Source: Corallium rubrum (lineage: Eukaryota; Cnidaria; Anthozoa; Scleralcyonacea; Coralliidae). Taken from it: DNA of 64,000 nt. The notes beneath the pieces were generated by a model that saw only the letters and a list, made by a program, of their open reading frames with translations, did not search any database and was not told where the DNA came from. The stretch spans positions 17,564,166 through 17,628,165 of the forward strand of contig OZ035997.1 of assembly GCA_964035015.1 (NCBI GenBank), in the 5' to 3' direction. A program made the position numbers and the translations under genes. How positions within the stretch are numbered: the stretch's first letter is position 1; each line of letters begins with the position of its first letter. Shown here in pieces: positions 21,701 through 32,694 of the stretch.

Positions 21701-22234
21701 AAGCTGCTCCAAAGGTGGAGACCAATTATAAGCCCAATACGATACTGGGTTGTTACCAAAACGGTCTAGAATAGGATCAACTACAGTATTAAAATCGCCA
21801 CATAAGAAGACCGGAAGGTCTGGATCCAAGGCCTGATAAAAGGATTCGAAAAACGTTTGGCCTGCGACTTTGTTGTTAGGGCCATACAAGCACGCAACTT
21901 GAAAGTGATAATCAGAACACTGCAGTTCACTGACGATTAACCGACCTCCATCATCTTTAAAAGACTGAACCACAGCAAGGGGCGGCTTAAAAAGGATGGC
22001 AACTCCACTACTACGAGCTGTACCCGGAGATGAAATACATTTGTACGCTTTAAGATTGTTTCCACACAATGACTCGTTAGCAACCCAGTCCGAAAACTCA
22101 CTCTCCGAAACTGAGTGGGTCTCTTGGAGACAAACGATGTCAGGAGCAAAGCAATTGAGCCACTGAAATAATGTCTGTCTGTTTACCGAGGATCGCAATC
22201 CTTGACAATTCAGCGTGATAATGCTGACCGCCAT
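18701..22234 (-). pseudogene. K1 ORF2: endonuclease-reverse transcriptase with one nonsense codon
   Basis: One continuous frame of about 1177 codons interrupted only by TGA at 20879-20881. Sister copies have Cys there (SCEGDLTE). The endonuclease is at residues about 1-235 (TLNCQGLRSS, CLQETHSVS, LCGDFNTVVDP, RSDHAYVY). The RT shows KSPGIDRLPAEFY, NWRPITLLC, DQEKAFDRVEW, VQQGCPLSPLL and QYADDTSVL. A C-terminal zinc-binding CFCGAMEDLLHLFTEC motif follows. The start ATG overlaps the ORF1 stop as TAATG. A single base change would explain the loss. Confidence 0.9.
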
Positions 22235-22697
22235 TAATCAATATTAATATCATGAGATGGCGCACTACCAGCGTGACCATCACCTACACCCGGGACCTGG
22301 GCTGAGCAAAACGTCAGCTGTCCCGTAACCTTAGGAAGGTTCAAATGGGCAATTCCCCCTATAGCAATGCATCATGGGAGTTGTGGTAGGCTTTCACTTT
22401 CGAGCGAAATGGCCGCCGCGAGGCGAGGATTTTGTCTGAAAGAGTAACTAGTTGTTTTACAATATTTCTTTCCGCAATGAGGATTTTAGACTTCTCAATG
22501 GGACTGGGAGGGTGTAAACCACTTTTTGTACAAAAGACAGCGAAATCGCAGCTAAAATAAGCGAGGAAATTACTTCAGAGTGACTCGACAAGCGAATATT
22601 GATCAAATAAATACGATTCGAAGACGGTCCTTCCCGGACGTGAACAGGTGAGTAAGTAGATCGATTATAGCTCAGTATATAATTCAGCTTTTGTGAC

Positions 22698-23667
22698 ATG
22701 TGTAAGTTGTTTGTCAGTCACGATCGCTTAGTTGTTGTGCTCGGAAGTCTTTCTTCCTGGCGTATTTGCTTGTTGAAATCAACATGGTTGCATGATGCAC
22801 TCGACCTGTTGTTCGTAATTGCCTCTGTATTTACACGATGTTTTTTAAACTTTTCGGCGCGAAAAAACCCCCATTTCTTGAGCAAGAATTGAGATATTTT
22901 ACAAAGACGTCAAGGGTAAAATAGTCTTGTCAGGGTTTTCATTCGTTGTTTTCCTCTTCTGTTCCCATTGTTGTCGTCGGTTCCTATCCGCTCAGAATAA
23001 CAAGTAGGTTCTAGAATTAGTGTAGGCTGTAAATGTATATTTGGACTATAAATTTACTAAATATTTTGAAAAACTGTTGAGTTTCCAGCCGTGTTGTGTA
23101 CAATAAACTTTTTAGTAAATATAAAAAATAATCAAATATCTAATTCTAATCAGTTAACTAGATAGCATATTTAAACCATATTAAATACATAGTTAATTTT
23201 AAATAGTAGATAGTTTGTTAAAATGTACATATTTTTTTAAACATATTTGAATAAGTTATGAATTTTACAATGGAGGATGAACCTTATACTTCAATGGAGA
23301 GTCAGAGAGAAAAACAATTGCCAGTTCCTTAGTGTAACTGAAATGTGGACAAAGAATTTAACAGCTATCCCAGCATTTTCATACCAAAAATTGGAAGAAC
23401 ACCTAATCTTTACATGTGAAAAAACATCAGACCATAAGCCAGCAGAGGCCTTGAAACACAAGAAAGGTGGATATTGACTTTTTAAGGCAGGGTTTGCAAC
23501 CCAAATCAAGGTCAAGTCCAATGTAAAGAAAGGTGATGACACAATTTATTTTCTTGTCCACTGCAAAGTAAGTGCTCAAATGGAGGAAAAAAGTGTACCA
23601 GGTCTATGCTCACTTTGATCAAACCTCTGGGAATATTGTGTTTGCAAAATGCTACTGTCCTTATGGA
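22698..23667 (+). pseudogene. Left-arm inverted copy of the SWIM protein region, decayed
   Basis: The plus strand at 23277-23660 encodes pieces matching the right arm: TAIPAFSYQKLEEHLIFTC, then FKAGFATQIKVKSNVKKGDD, then VYAHFDQTSGNIVFAKCYCP, broken by a TGA at 23477 and by phase changes. It continues after the hAT-like insert at 26530-26713 (GAGGHCKHVAALLFQLLDYI-like). The 22698-23270 part is AT-rich and non-coding. Confidence 0.7.
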
Positions 23668-24269
23668 CCAGACTGCAGAGTTGGGCAGCGGCGCACCCGA
23701 GATAAATTGAAATAGACTTTTTGGCGCACCTGAAATGTATTACGTAATAATTCTCGTCATTACTCGCGCACCTACAAGCGAGTAAGACGACAGTCGTTGT
23801 TTAGTTGCTGTGCTATATCCCAACCATGCAATGTATTATTAAATTAATTTAAATGCATACCGTTTACAATTCTTTAAGTGTGCATACATTGTACACATAA
23901 TTCATAAATCACATTGCAGTTATTTGATGTTGTATATGTGTATATATATATAGATGTTGGCAGTTTTGATCGCTATTATCTACAAGTACAATGTACAGCT
24001 ACGAAAAAACGACAGCAGTATTCTAGTTATCAGCTTTATTCACGTTGGGACATCTCGGAGTCTCCGTTCTCAGCCTGTCAATGACTTTACTGACATCATG
24101 TCTTCTGGCTGCTCGCTCATCAGTAAATAAAGGCAACCGATGCCTTGGTATACCACCTTTCTTATCTCTTTCAGTGTACAGGCGGGCTATTTCTTCCATT
24201 AAAACGTTCAAATTCAATGTCTCCGAAGAAATTTCAAGCAATGAGTTATAATAAAATGATCCCGAATAA

Positions 24270-26250
24270 GGGACGGTTCATTATTTATAGGGAGGACCGG
24301 GTTATAGAATTTTTTTGCTACAGAAAGACGTGTTGTGAAAATATTTGCGGCCAAAATGACGGGTTATGAAAAATTCTGTCACTTTGTTGCCAAACTATTA
24401 TAAAAGAGACTTCTTCCCTTGACAGTTGACAAGTATTAAAATCGCCAGAGTAAAGTACTAAAATCTGCATGCTTCCATAACGGGATGAATAGATTTACGG
24501 ATCGGCGTTTCGGTTTCGGTCTTTCATTAATATTACAACTTTTATTTTCTTTGAGCGACAGCGGTCTATGTAATACATGTACCTTGTGAGACGATATGCT
24601 ATTAATTATACATTTAATACCGCTTTCTGGCTTTTACTTTACGTTCTGAGAAGTTATGCTACATTCTGAAAAGTTTCGTTCATAATATATAGTTCCTGTA
24701 TGCTACATTCTTATAAGTTACGCTACGTTCAGAAAAGTTACGCTATACGTTCTGTAAGTTACATATATAACGTTCCGAGAAGTTACGCTACAAACGTTCT
24801 GAAAAATTATGCGTTGTTCTACGAAGTTGCACTGCCATATACGTTCAGAATAGTCGCTACATTTAAGTTATATGCCACGTTCTGAAAAATTACGCTACAT
24901 GTACATTCAGAAAAGTTATGCTATGTTCAGAAGTTATCCTTCGTTCAGAGAAGTTGCGCTACGTTCAGAGAAGTTAAGATACATTAAGAAAAGTTGCGCT
25001 ACGCTTGTAAGAAATCACTCTAAAGTATGTTCTGAAATGTTACCTTACGTTATAAAAAGTTCACGTTACGTTGTGTTTTGAGTTGTTACGGTACATGTGA
25101 GACGATACAACCTTAGTTAGTCGTTACGCTACATTTTTCAAAGATGAGCTTCGGTGGCTTCGCAATTTTTGGTAGAACTGCTTCGCAGTTTTCAGAAATT
25201 TTAATATTAAATTGCTTCGCAATTAATTCGGACCTTGGCGTACTTGATAATATTGACGTTAATGCTGTCAATTTCAGCAATAAACTGGGCTTAGAAAACG
25301 AGAATTTGAATAGCTCGCGATAAGTTCTAACAAGCCATTTTGTGACACTCACTTCTTCAGGCCACTGCTTTTCATGGATGTATTAAGTTAAAACGTTTCC
25401 TCCATATTTCGGCCACCGAGGCTGCAGCAGCGTTTGAAACTGACAAACGTTTGAAACGAATTTCCTTGAGGGTCAAAGTTTAAAGTTAATTTGTCTGCAT
25501 TACACTTCTGTGTTTTAATAACAGAGTTCCTTTATGTATAATTATAAACACAATTATAGCAACGAAATCGAGCCATGCACAGACACATGACATGATCATT
25601 TGCGAACCAGTTAAAATATATTATTGCTTTGACCTTCACAGCGCAGTGAGGCTGAGGAAGAAGAATTTGTAGGCTTTCATATTCACACATAAGATAGTGG
25701 TAGTCACGTGTGCAAAATAGGATATCTTACGAGTTACGTTAAATTTGAAGTTTACTTTACTGTAATATATCGTACATACTGCACTTCTTTCAATTTCTAT
25801 TGTATTAAACTTTCCAGCCAGTTGCAAGTGTATGCTTACGAGTTTAACTTTTGTTTACTTCTAATAATGTACTGTTTCATGGTTTTGCGCAATATCACTG
25901 AGCAAGGCAATAATTTATTACGTTTGCTCTTCGTTAGCTTGAATAATTTTGATTAACATTTATTAAAACTACCTTTACTAAACTGTAAAGTGGAACTGGC
26001 AAGGGAAAAGGTTCAATACTGTGCATTATACATGTACATAATAAAAATCATGGTCATGGAAACGAAACATTGCCCAGTTTTTGGTTGTTTTATTTTTTAT
26101 TTGAGATGGACGGGTGTTAAAAATTTAAAACATTTTCCGGACGGGTGTTGAAAAATTAAAACGCGTTCAGGGCGGGCTTTGAAAAAAAAAGAGATTTTTT
26201 TAGTCTAGAGTTATCCGACCCGGTCCTCCCTATAAATAATGAACTGTCCC
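24270..26250. mobile_element. Harbinger-like non-autonomous transposon with TAA duplication
   Basis: 1981 bp with inverted ends (GGGACGGTTCATTATTTATA left, GGGACAGTTCATTATTTATA right as reverse complement), flanked by TAA at 24267-24269 and 26251-26253. A 3-bp TWA duplication is typical of PIF/Harbinger. There is no transposase frame. The interior is AT-rich and includes a degenerate tandem repeat at 24640-25090. Confidence 0.82.
24640..25090. repeat. Degenerate tandem repeat, unit about 20-25 bp
   Basis: About twenty loose copies of a block like ACGTTCTGAGAAGTTACGCT, with unit length and sequence varying (TACGTTCAGAAAAGTTACGC, ACATTCTGAAAAGTT). It lies inside the Harbinger-like element. The short open frames across it (SEKLRY..) only reflect the repeat. 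Confidence 0.8.
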
Positions 26251-26658
26251 TAAGTAAAACTGTAATAAATCCAACGTTAAATAATTCTTTACGCTTTTTC
26301 GATCACACGTGGGAATTTGCAATTTTCGCATAATGTATACAGATCAGCGGGCCAGCGGCTGCTCATGTTTTATTTTCTAAATACTTCATATTAGCGTGCA
26401 CATTGCGCACTTAGCCCGCACCTGGGGGCGCTCCTCAAGCTATTTTGCGCACCCGCACTTGGATTTGGTCGATTTTGCGCACCCGAGATCTCGTCGAAAA
26501 GTGCCCAACTCTGCAGTCTGGCTTATGGAGCTGGAGGTCACTGCAAACATGTAGCAGCCCTTTTGTTTCAGTTGTTGGACTACATTGAAGGACTAACTGA
26601 GATACCCGATGACAAAACATGCACTCAGGAACTTCAGCAGTGGCATGTTCCCAAGAAA

Positions 26659-27496
26659 TCACAACCACAGGATGCTGTTCTTTTTGAGGATCTTATTTTC
26701 CCCCAAGACAGCTATGCTCTTTGGGTATATAGTTTTCCGTCTCTTCATCACCGAGCCAAATATGGATGGTGTCAACCTACATCTTTGGGCATACCATTCT
26801 AAACAAGCACTCTGTGTATGTGTGTTTTTTTCAATTTCTTCACAACTCTTACAGTCAACTTGTAATCTGACTTTGACAAACTCTGTGCATTTTGGTTCCA
26901 AAGGAACAGTGGAATAATCAGGTTTTTCATTCAATCTTGCCAGTATATTCTCTCTTAATTATATTTGTTGCTTGAAGTTTACTTCCCTCTGCCTCTGCAT
27001 TAGTCATTCTCTGCCTAGATGGTAGTGTGTTAACATCAAATTCACATGGAACACAGTCATTGTCAGTGAGAAGCCCAATCACAGAACAGTTACTACCAGC
27101 TGTTACCAAACCAATTTTAAGCTTTTCCAAGTCACTTTTGCTAACCTTTTCTGAAGTAGAACTGTATATCTGCCTCTTACCTTCCACAATAGGGCATTTG
27201 CAGCCATGTTTATCTTTCTCGTAGCTGTCTTGGGGGAAAATAAGATCCTCGAAAAGAACAGCATCCTGTGGTTGTGATTTCTTGGGAACATGCCACTGCT
27301 GAAGTTCCTGAGTGCATGTTTTGTCATCGGGTATCTCAGTCAGTCCTAGCTCAATGTAGTCCAACAACTGAAACAAAAGGGCTGCTACATGTTTGCAGCA
27401 ACCTCCAGCTCCATAAGGACAGTAGCATTTTGCAAACACAATATTCCCAGAGGTTTGATCAAAGTGAACATAGACCTGGTACACTTTTTTCTGCAT
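26659..27496 (-). pseudogene. SWIM zinc-finger protein with start of a YqaJ nuclease domain
   Basis: The minus-strand frame 27496-26927 encodes a SWIM-type finger (CYCPYGAGGCCKHVAALLF, a CXCX6CXH pattern). A frame 26934-26659 in another phase then encodes QSACLEWYAQRCRLTPSIFG, the start of a YqaJ-type exonuclease domain. The phase change lies near 26930. The nuclease domain is lost where the arm begins at about 26713. Upstream N-terminal pieces continue in the right arm to 28252 (ALSYQKLEEHLIFTC), broken by a MITE and stops. Such SWIM/YqaJ proteins are common in cnidarian genomes; here it is a transposon relic. Confidence 0.7.
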
Positions 27497-27511
27497 TTGA
27501 GCACTTACTTG

Positions 27512-27902
27512 CAGGGATGTAGCCAGGATTTTGAAAGGGGGGGAGCCAAAGTCAAAATAAATTTTTAGGGGGGTCCAGGGGCATGCTCCCCCAGGAAATA
27601 ATTAGTGTTAAACTACAAAAAGGGTAATTAAACTGATTATTATTATTAAATTTTGAAATCAAGAGTCACTGAAATGCCATTTCCTGGCTTTTGGAGGAAG
27701 ATTTTACAGACTCTAAAGGTTAAAAGATGTCATATAAAATACTCAAAACATGCAAACGTCACATAGATACTCAAAATGCACTCAGTAGATTGAATACACT
27801 GTTTACAGTTTATTTCCTGACACAATGGCATATTGCATCAGTTTTGTAGTTACATGTCTGTTGTTTTATATCAAAGGGGGGGGAGTCATGGCTATGTCCC
27901 TG
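27512..27902. mobile_element. hAT MITE with 8-bp duplication
   Basis: 391 bp with inverted ends CAGGGATGTAGCC (left) and CAGGGACATAGCC (right, reverse complement), flanked by CTTACTTG at 27504-27511 and 27903-27910. The left palindrome arm shows the empty site near 23570. The CAGGG start and 8-bp duplication fit hAT. There is no coding capacity. Confidence 0.88.
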
Positions 27903-29178
27903 CTTACTTGGCAGTGGACAAGAAAAAAAATTGTGTCATCACCTTTCTTTACATTGGACTTGACCTTGATATTGGACTTGACTTTGATTTGGGTTGCAAA
28001 CCCTGCCTTAAAAAGTCAATATCCACCTTTCTTGTGTTTCAAGGCCTCTGCTGGCTTATCGTCTGATGTTTTTTCACATGTAAAGATTAGGTGTTCTTCC
28101 AATTTTTGGTATGATAATGCTGGGATAGCTGTTAAATTCGTTGTCCGCCTTTCAGTTACACTAGGAACTGGCAATTGTTTTTCTCTCTGACTCTCCATTG
28201 AAGTTAGCCTGCGAGCAGATGTTCTTTTGGGGGGAGAAACATTGAAGTACAAGGTTCATCCTCCATTGTAAAATTTATAACTTATTCAAATATGTTTAAA
28301 AAAATATGTACATTTTAACAAATTAACTATGTATTTAATATGGTTTAAATATGCTATCTAGTTAACTGATAAAATTAGAATTAGATATTTGATTATTTCT
28401 TATATTTACTAAAAAGTTTATTGCAACACAACACGGCTGGAAACTCAAAGTTTTTCAAAATATTTAGTAAATTTATAGTCCAAATATATATTTACAGCCT
28501 ACACTAATTCTAGGACCTACTTGTTATTCTAAGAGGATAGCAACCGACGACAACAATGGGAACAGAAGAGCAAAACAACGAACGAAAACCCTGACAAGAC
28601 TATTTTACGCTTGGCGTCTTTGTAAAATATCTCAACTCTTGCTCAAGAAATGGGGGTTTTTTCGCGCCAAAAAGTTTAAAAAACATCGTGTAAATACAGA
28701 GGCAATTACGAACAACAGGTCGAGTGCATCATGCAACCATGTTGATTTCAACAAGCAAATACGCCAGGAAGAAAGACTTCCGAGCACAACAACTAAGCGA
28801 TCGTGACTGACAAACAACTTATACATGTCACAAAAGCTGAATTATATACTGAGCTATAATCGATCTACTTACTCACCTGTTCACGTCCGGGAAGGACCGT
28901 CTTCGAATCGTATTTATTTGATCAATATTCGCTTGTCGAGTCACTCTGAAGTAATTTCCTCGCTTATTTTAGCTGCGATTTCGCTGTCTTTTGTACAAAA
29001 AGTGGTTTACGCCCTCCCAGTCCCATTGAGAAGTCTAAAATCCTCATTGCGGAAAGGAAATATTGTAAAACAACTAGTTACTCTTTCAGACAAAATGCTC
29101 GCCTCGCGGTGGCCATTTCGCTCGAAAGTGAAAGCCTACCACAACTCCCATGATGCATTGCTATAGGGGGAATTGCCC

Positions 29179-30253
29179 ATTAGCCGCCGCGGGGAAAAGC
29201 GCGGAGGTTTTCTTCCCATGATAAGGGAGAGGGGCTGGGTTCGCTTTCGGCAAAACATAGCACCAGATTCCGAGCCACACGGGGACGGTACCCGCGGAGG
29301 CCTTACCTTAGACTTCGGGCGTAAGTTACGTCCAAGGGTTAACCTATCATGCCATGCAGGCAGCTCTTCAGTGGGCGGCAATAATCCGGAAGGCAACCCT
29401 GAAAAAGATTCAGAAGAACCTTGCAAAACAGGCAGATTTGGCGGAAACTGCGTTAACGAATCCGAGGCATCTTAGCGTGCGACGTAGGAGGGGATTCTTC
29501 CTGCTCAACCACTACTGCTTGTTCAGTAATACCTGCGGATGTCCCCGCAGTGCTTTCCAGGGGTAATTCCTCGGCAACTTTGTCCTTCTGAAAGGGGACA
29601 ATGGCGAGTTCAGTAGAAGATGGACCAAGGGCATGACCCAGCTCAGTGCCGGTTGGGTCAATATCCAAGTCTTCGGCTGAAGATTTTTCAACCTCCTCTT
29701 GTGAAGACTCATATTCCGCAAGATCTGACTCGCTGCCGAATTCATCGTCCACTGCGTCCGGTTGACCAGCCGCAGAAGAAACACTCGGGGCCGCAGAACT
29801 ACTGCCCCCCGCGGCAACAGACGTCGACACCGAAACACCGCCGGCTACCGAGGTGTATGTCGCCAAACCACCAGCACCTGCCGGTGGGTCCACCACCGAA
29901 ACCTGATGCTGGCCCGGTGGATGGTGCCTAGTGGGAGGATGGTCCGTCCGAGCGGAACGACCCTCACGATTGCAAGCGCTGCTCAAATGGCCAAGGGCCC
30001 CACAGCGAAAGCAAGTACGAGGCTGATCTCGATAGAAAATGTGGCATAAATGGCCACGAATATGGAGCTGGGAGGGTATGTGCTGTTGAACGTCCATTAG
30101 CACCGACCGAGTGCCGATGTAAACTCCCAAATAAGCCTCAATTTTAGTCCTTTTGATAGGACCGTAGGGCGCAAGAGCTTTACGTAGGTCTTCATCCGGA
30201 ATACCGTACGCAAGGCGAGTTACTGATACCCATTTGAATTTGGACACTGGCAA
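29179..30253 (-). pseudogene. K1 ORF1: RRM-like/zinc-knuckle protein, truncated, frameshifted, split
   Basis: The frame 30253-29453 lacks the start. It begins in the RRM-like part (FKWVSVTRLAYGIPDEDLRKAL, GTRSVLMDVQQHIP) and carries a CCHC knuckle (CFRCGALGHLSSAC), then an acidic, S/P-rich tail. A shift near 29450 leads to a second frame (29426-29179, LPSGLLPPTEELPAW). That frame resumes beyond the transposon at 22346-22233 (NLPKVTGQLTFCSAQ..NID) and stops in TAATG with ORF2. It would bind element RNA. In sister K copies the start is MxxPxxNRxxxxxLP. Confidence 0.82.
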
Positions 30254-30254
30254 G

Positions 30255-30421
30255 ATCTCGACGGTGTGCGGGTGGACTGAAGCCGGTTTTTGTTGATATC
30301 TGTAAAAATATAAACAATTGATGTGCAGAATTAGTGTAAGGAAGCCGTGTGTATATACTTGCGTTGTTGTTGATGATGATGATTTTTTGCTTTATTTTCG
30401 ATGGTGATGTTCTTCCCCGAA
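30255..30421. other. U1-U2 spacer remnant
   Basis: The spacer part next to the U2 3' end, matching 10315-10478. It is joined at its left to K1 ORF1, through the shared CTCGA. The rest of this array unit (5S, U1, PSEs) is absent. Confidence 0.8.
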
Positions 30422-30591
30422 GGGAAGAGGGCCGTACTTGGAGGTAGTGCAATACCGAGACAACCCGTGGCCAGGGCGAAGCAAGCTTCAATCCCATGGC
30501 CGAAGCCCAAAAATCAGTTTAATATATGAGCCAGGCGTTGCCTGGCATATCAGATATTAAGCTGATAAGAACAGATACTACACTTGATCTT
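30422..30591 (-). pseudogene. U2: U2 fragment nt 23-192 (locus 3)
   Basis: It has one change in the 3' stem (GTACTTGGAGG on the plus strand). It is cut at nt 23 by K2; the 5' fragment is at 31789-31810. Confidence 0.94.
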
Positions 30592-31788
30592 ATTTTGGGT
30601 TTATACTCCCCCACGGATCTGAAGGCCACATCTGATGACCCCGAGCCCGACGGTGCAATGAGCTCCGAAACCGTGTGAATGGAGAGTAAGGCCCGCGGTG
30701 GTGACTACTAGTCACATCGATCTCTCATGAAGGTTGTGAACCTTCCACCACGCCTGAATAGACACATGATAATGATGGTCCTAAGGGTGGCATTATGAGA
30801 CTAGTTTAATGAAAAACTAAGGTGGAATATGTCAATGTGATGAGCCGCACGGGCGAAAGCTCAAAAATAAGCTTAAAACCTCACCGGGTATTAGCCAAAT
30901 CGGAGGTGGACCTCAGGCTTAACGTCCTTATCCGAGAAGACGACGTCAAGCGCAAGGCTTGACGATTTCCAGAAAAATTAGATCCCCATGTGTCGCCCCA
31001 AACTTATGCTCCAAATAAATTTGGTAACACCGGCGCTATCTCCAACAGACCATAAAATTATTCAAAAGACTCGTAGAGCCTTGAATAATTACTATTATTT
31101 AAAGGGTAACTGATCAACACAGCGGAGCAAACTATGCTGATCAATCATAAACGTAAAACAGAAACAACACACTCAGTCTCATACACGTTTACAGCCGGTT
31201 AAGGGTCAGACCACCATTAAATTGATGTTTATCCTTCCCAAAAGGACCGAAGTCCCTTCCGACCCGGGCAAGAAAGCTAAGCCTGCATGAACCGTCAACA
31301 AATAAACACCACCGAGAGCGGGCAACCAACAAAACTTAAAACAAGATCACCATTTTTCAGAATATTGGCTTAAAAGAATACTGCAAAGAGAGAGGACGAA
31401 GACCAGCCCTTCCCCACGGGGGGAGGGACGAGACGACCACGGACTGGACCACAAACGCGGGCTCCAAACACGAACGACACCGAACAGGGTGTCGGAGCGA
31501 CGAAGACACAAAACAGGGTGTCAGAAACGACCAATCCACGGAAGGTGCCAAACAGGGTACCAGGAGAACCACAACCAGATGGCAGCACCAAGGTTCTGAA
31601 GAGAACCACCAGAAAGGCACGGTCCAATGCCACCAACTGAAAACGGCGTAGAGTATCTCGAAGAGGAGTAGCAGTGTTACCAGAGTAAACTCTGGAGCAT
31701 GGATCCACCACAGTCTCCTGTACAGCTCGAAGAACACGTAGAACTCGGAAGAACTCGTAGACAACTCACGAACTTCGATCGTTTCAAA
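30592..31788 (-). mobile_element. K2, internally deleted Keno-like element
   Basis: Only 1197 bp. The left about 740 bp is a K3-type 3' UTR (the GGCCACATCTGATGACCCCG block, then the conserved K block). The right about 440 bp is a K3-type 5' UTR (CCAGCCCTTCCCCACGGGG, GGTACCAGGAGAACC-like repeats). Both ORFs are missing. Both U2 junctions are intact (nt 22 and nt 23), as for full-length copies. A 135-codon frame at 31357-31764 is 5' UTR sequence and not a gene. Confidence 0.87.
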
Positions 31789-31810
31789 AGCCGATAGGCC
31801 GAGAAGCGAT
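31789..31810 (-). pseudogene. U2: U2 5' fragment nt 1-22 (locus 3)
   Basis: The 5' end with CCTATCGG where other copies have CCTATTGG. The RNA start is 31810. Confidence 0.93.
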
Positions 31811-31858
31811 AACGACCAATAAAAAAGTTATGTTTTGCCCGGGAAGAAGCTGAAGCAA

Positions 31859-31868
31859 CGATGTGGTT
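31859..31868 (-). promoter_or_regulatory. Candidate PSE of U2 (unit C)
   Basis: CGATGTGGTT on the plus strand, 49-58 bp upstream of the U2 start. Confidence 0.6.
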
Positions 31869-31925
31869 CGGCCCAGGTCAGCCCACGCGCTCGAAGCGTC
31901 TGAAAGAAAAAGAAAAGAAAAAGGT

Positions 31926-31947
31926 GTCTACGACACGGGGTATTCCC

Positions 31948-31982
<35 letters not shown>

Positions 31983-32043
31983 CCGGGCTTAACTTCGGTG
32001 ATCAGACGAGAACCGGTGCTTTCCCGGTGGTATGGTCGTAGAC
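31926..32043 (-). rRNA. 5S rRNA: 5S rRNA (unit C)
   Basis: 118 nt. This is the most canonical copy (GCACCGGTTCTCGTCTGATC, GAAGTTAAGCCCGGTCGGG). Its ends GTCTACGACC and GTGTCGTAGAC pair fully. A minus-strand T-run follows. Confidence 0.97.
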
Positions 32044-32065
32044 ATTCGGGGAGGTGAAAATATCG

Positions 32066-32073
32066 CTTTTATA
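32066..32073 (-). promoter_or_regulatory. 5S upstream TATA box (unit C)
   Basis: TATAAAAG, 23-30 bp upstream of the 5S start. Confidence 0.65.
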
Positions 32074-32193
32074 GCGGTCGCTTGGCGTTGTGGCACGAGA
32101 GGTCGACGAGGAACATAAGAACGGTGAAATCGAATGTTCCACGAAGCCAGTGTGCTCGCGTTGGATGAGTTCGCTTCTGATTGGTTTGTTGTA

Positions 32194-32236
32194 AGGGGAC
32201 GAGCGCGAACGCAGGTCCCCACTACCAGAAATTATA

Positions 32237-32268
<32 letters not shown>

Positions 32269-32357
32269 GGAGTCAACCCAGTCGAAGTGCAATGAGAGGG
32301 CCTCATCCTGAGAGGACTTCCTTGTTGATCAAAGTACCTCTCGCGTCAGGTAAGTAT
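32194..32357 (-). ncRNA. U1: U1 snRNA (unit C)
   Basis: 164 nt with canonical ATACTTACCTG, the ATTGCAC loop motif, the AATTTCTGG Sm-like site and GCGTTCGCGCTCG in the last stem. It is intact. Confidence 0.94.
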
Positions 32358-32406
32358 GCATGTGTTTGTCGCAGAAAGCCTATGACCGGCTACTACGAGT
32401 CAGCGG

Positions 32407-32415
32407 CATGTGGTT
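32407..32415 (-). promoter_or_regulatory. Candidate PSE of U1 (unit C)
   Basis: CATGTGGTT on the plus strand, 50-58 bp upstream of the U1 start. Confidence 0.6.
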
Positions 32416-32694
32416 AATAGGGTAATTTGTCGGCAACTGAATTTCGACAGCCAGCATGCCGATTAGAGAAGAATGAGGAAAGAAATGTGCTTACCTACCC
32501 CTCTCGGTCTTTAACGAACGATGTTGTCGTGCGGCGTCGAAGTCGATGTGTGCGGGGCACTGGGTCGATGGGTTCTGTTGACATCTGTAAAATATAAAGA
32601 ATTGATGTGCAGAATTAGTGGAAAGAAGCCGTGTATGTACTTGCGTTGTTGATGAGTTTTTGCTTTATTTTCGATGGTGATGTTCTTCCCCGAA

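Larger units (their letters stand above)
23668..26521. mobile_element. hAT-like non-autonomous transposon with 8-bp duplication
   Basis: 2854 bp with ends CCAGACTGCAGAGTTGGGCA (left) and its inverse (right), flanked by CTTATGGA at 23660-23667 and 26522-26529. The right arm of the host palindrome supplies the empty site (one CTTATGGA near 27411). No transposase frame is seen. Subterminal GCGCACCCGAGAT-type motifs repeat at both ends. It is itself interrupted at 24270-26250. Confidence 0.88.
22347..29178. mobile_element. Palindromic DNA transposon with 2-bp AT duplication, ISL2EU-like
   Basis: 6832 bp bounded by perfect inverted ends GGGCAATTCCCCCTATAG and flanked by AT at 22345-22346 and 29179-29180. 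Removing the insert with one AT restores an open K1 ORF1 frame (GCTAATTTGAACC). The arms are very long: left 22347-26713 (less the nested hAT-like element) and right 27229-29178 (less a MITE) are inverted copies, around a unique centre of about 515 bp. The centre and arms carry pieces of a SWIM/YqaJ protein. No transposase is present. YqaJ proteins and AT duplications are features I recall for ISL2EU transposons, so that assignment is tentative. Confidence 0.85.
18029..30254 (-). mobile_element. K1, Keno-like LINE in U2, 5'-truncated and split by a DNA transposon
   Basis: The 3' junction lies at U2 nt 23. The 3' UTR (18029-18700) carries the conserved K block (CACCGGGTGTTTGCCCAAAT, and AACGTCCTTATCCGAGAAGA at about 18328-18347). 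ORF2 (18701-22234) has one stop. ORF1 is split by a 6832-bp DNA transposon at 22347-29178. The right end is not a U2 junction: at about 30254 ORF1 runs straight into the U1-U2 spacer, so the 5' UTR, a U2 5' end, one 5S and one U1 are lost. Without the insert the element is about 5.4 kb. Confidence 0.88.

Noticed and set aside
24640..25090. CRISPR-like or satellite array
   Set aside because: Units vary in length and sequence and lack spacers; the genome is eukaryotic. It is a degenerate repeat inside a DNA transposon.
31357..31764. 135-codon minus-strand frame in K2
   Set aside because: It is the K 5' UTR; the same frame recurs in K3 (39009-39422) upstream of ORF1 and has no recognisable domain.
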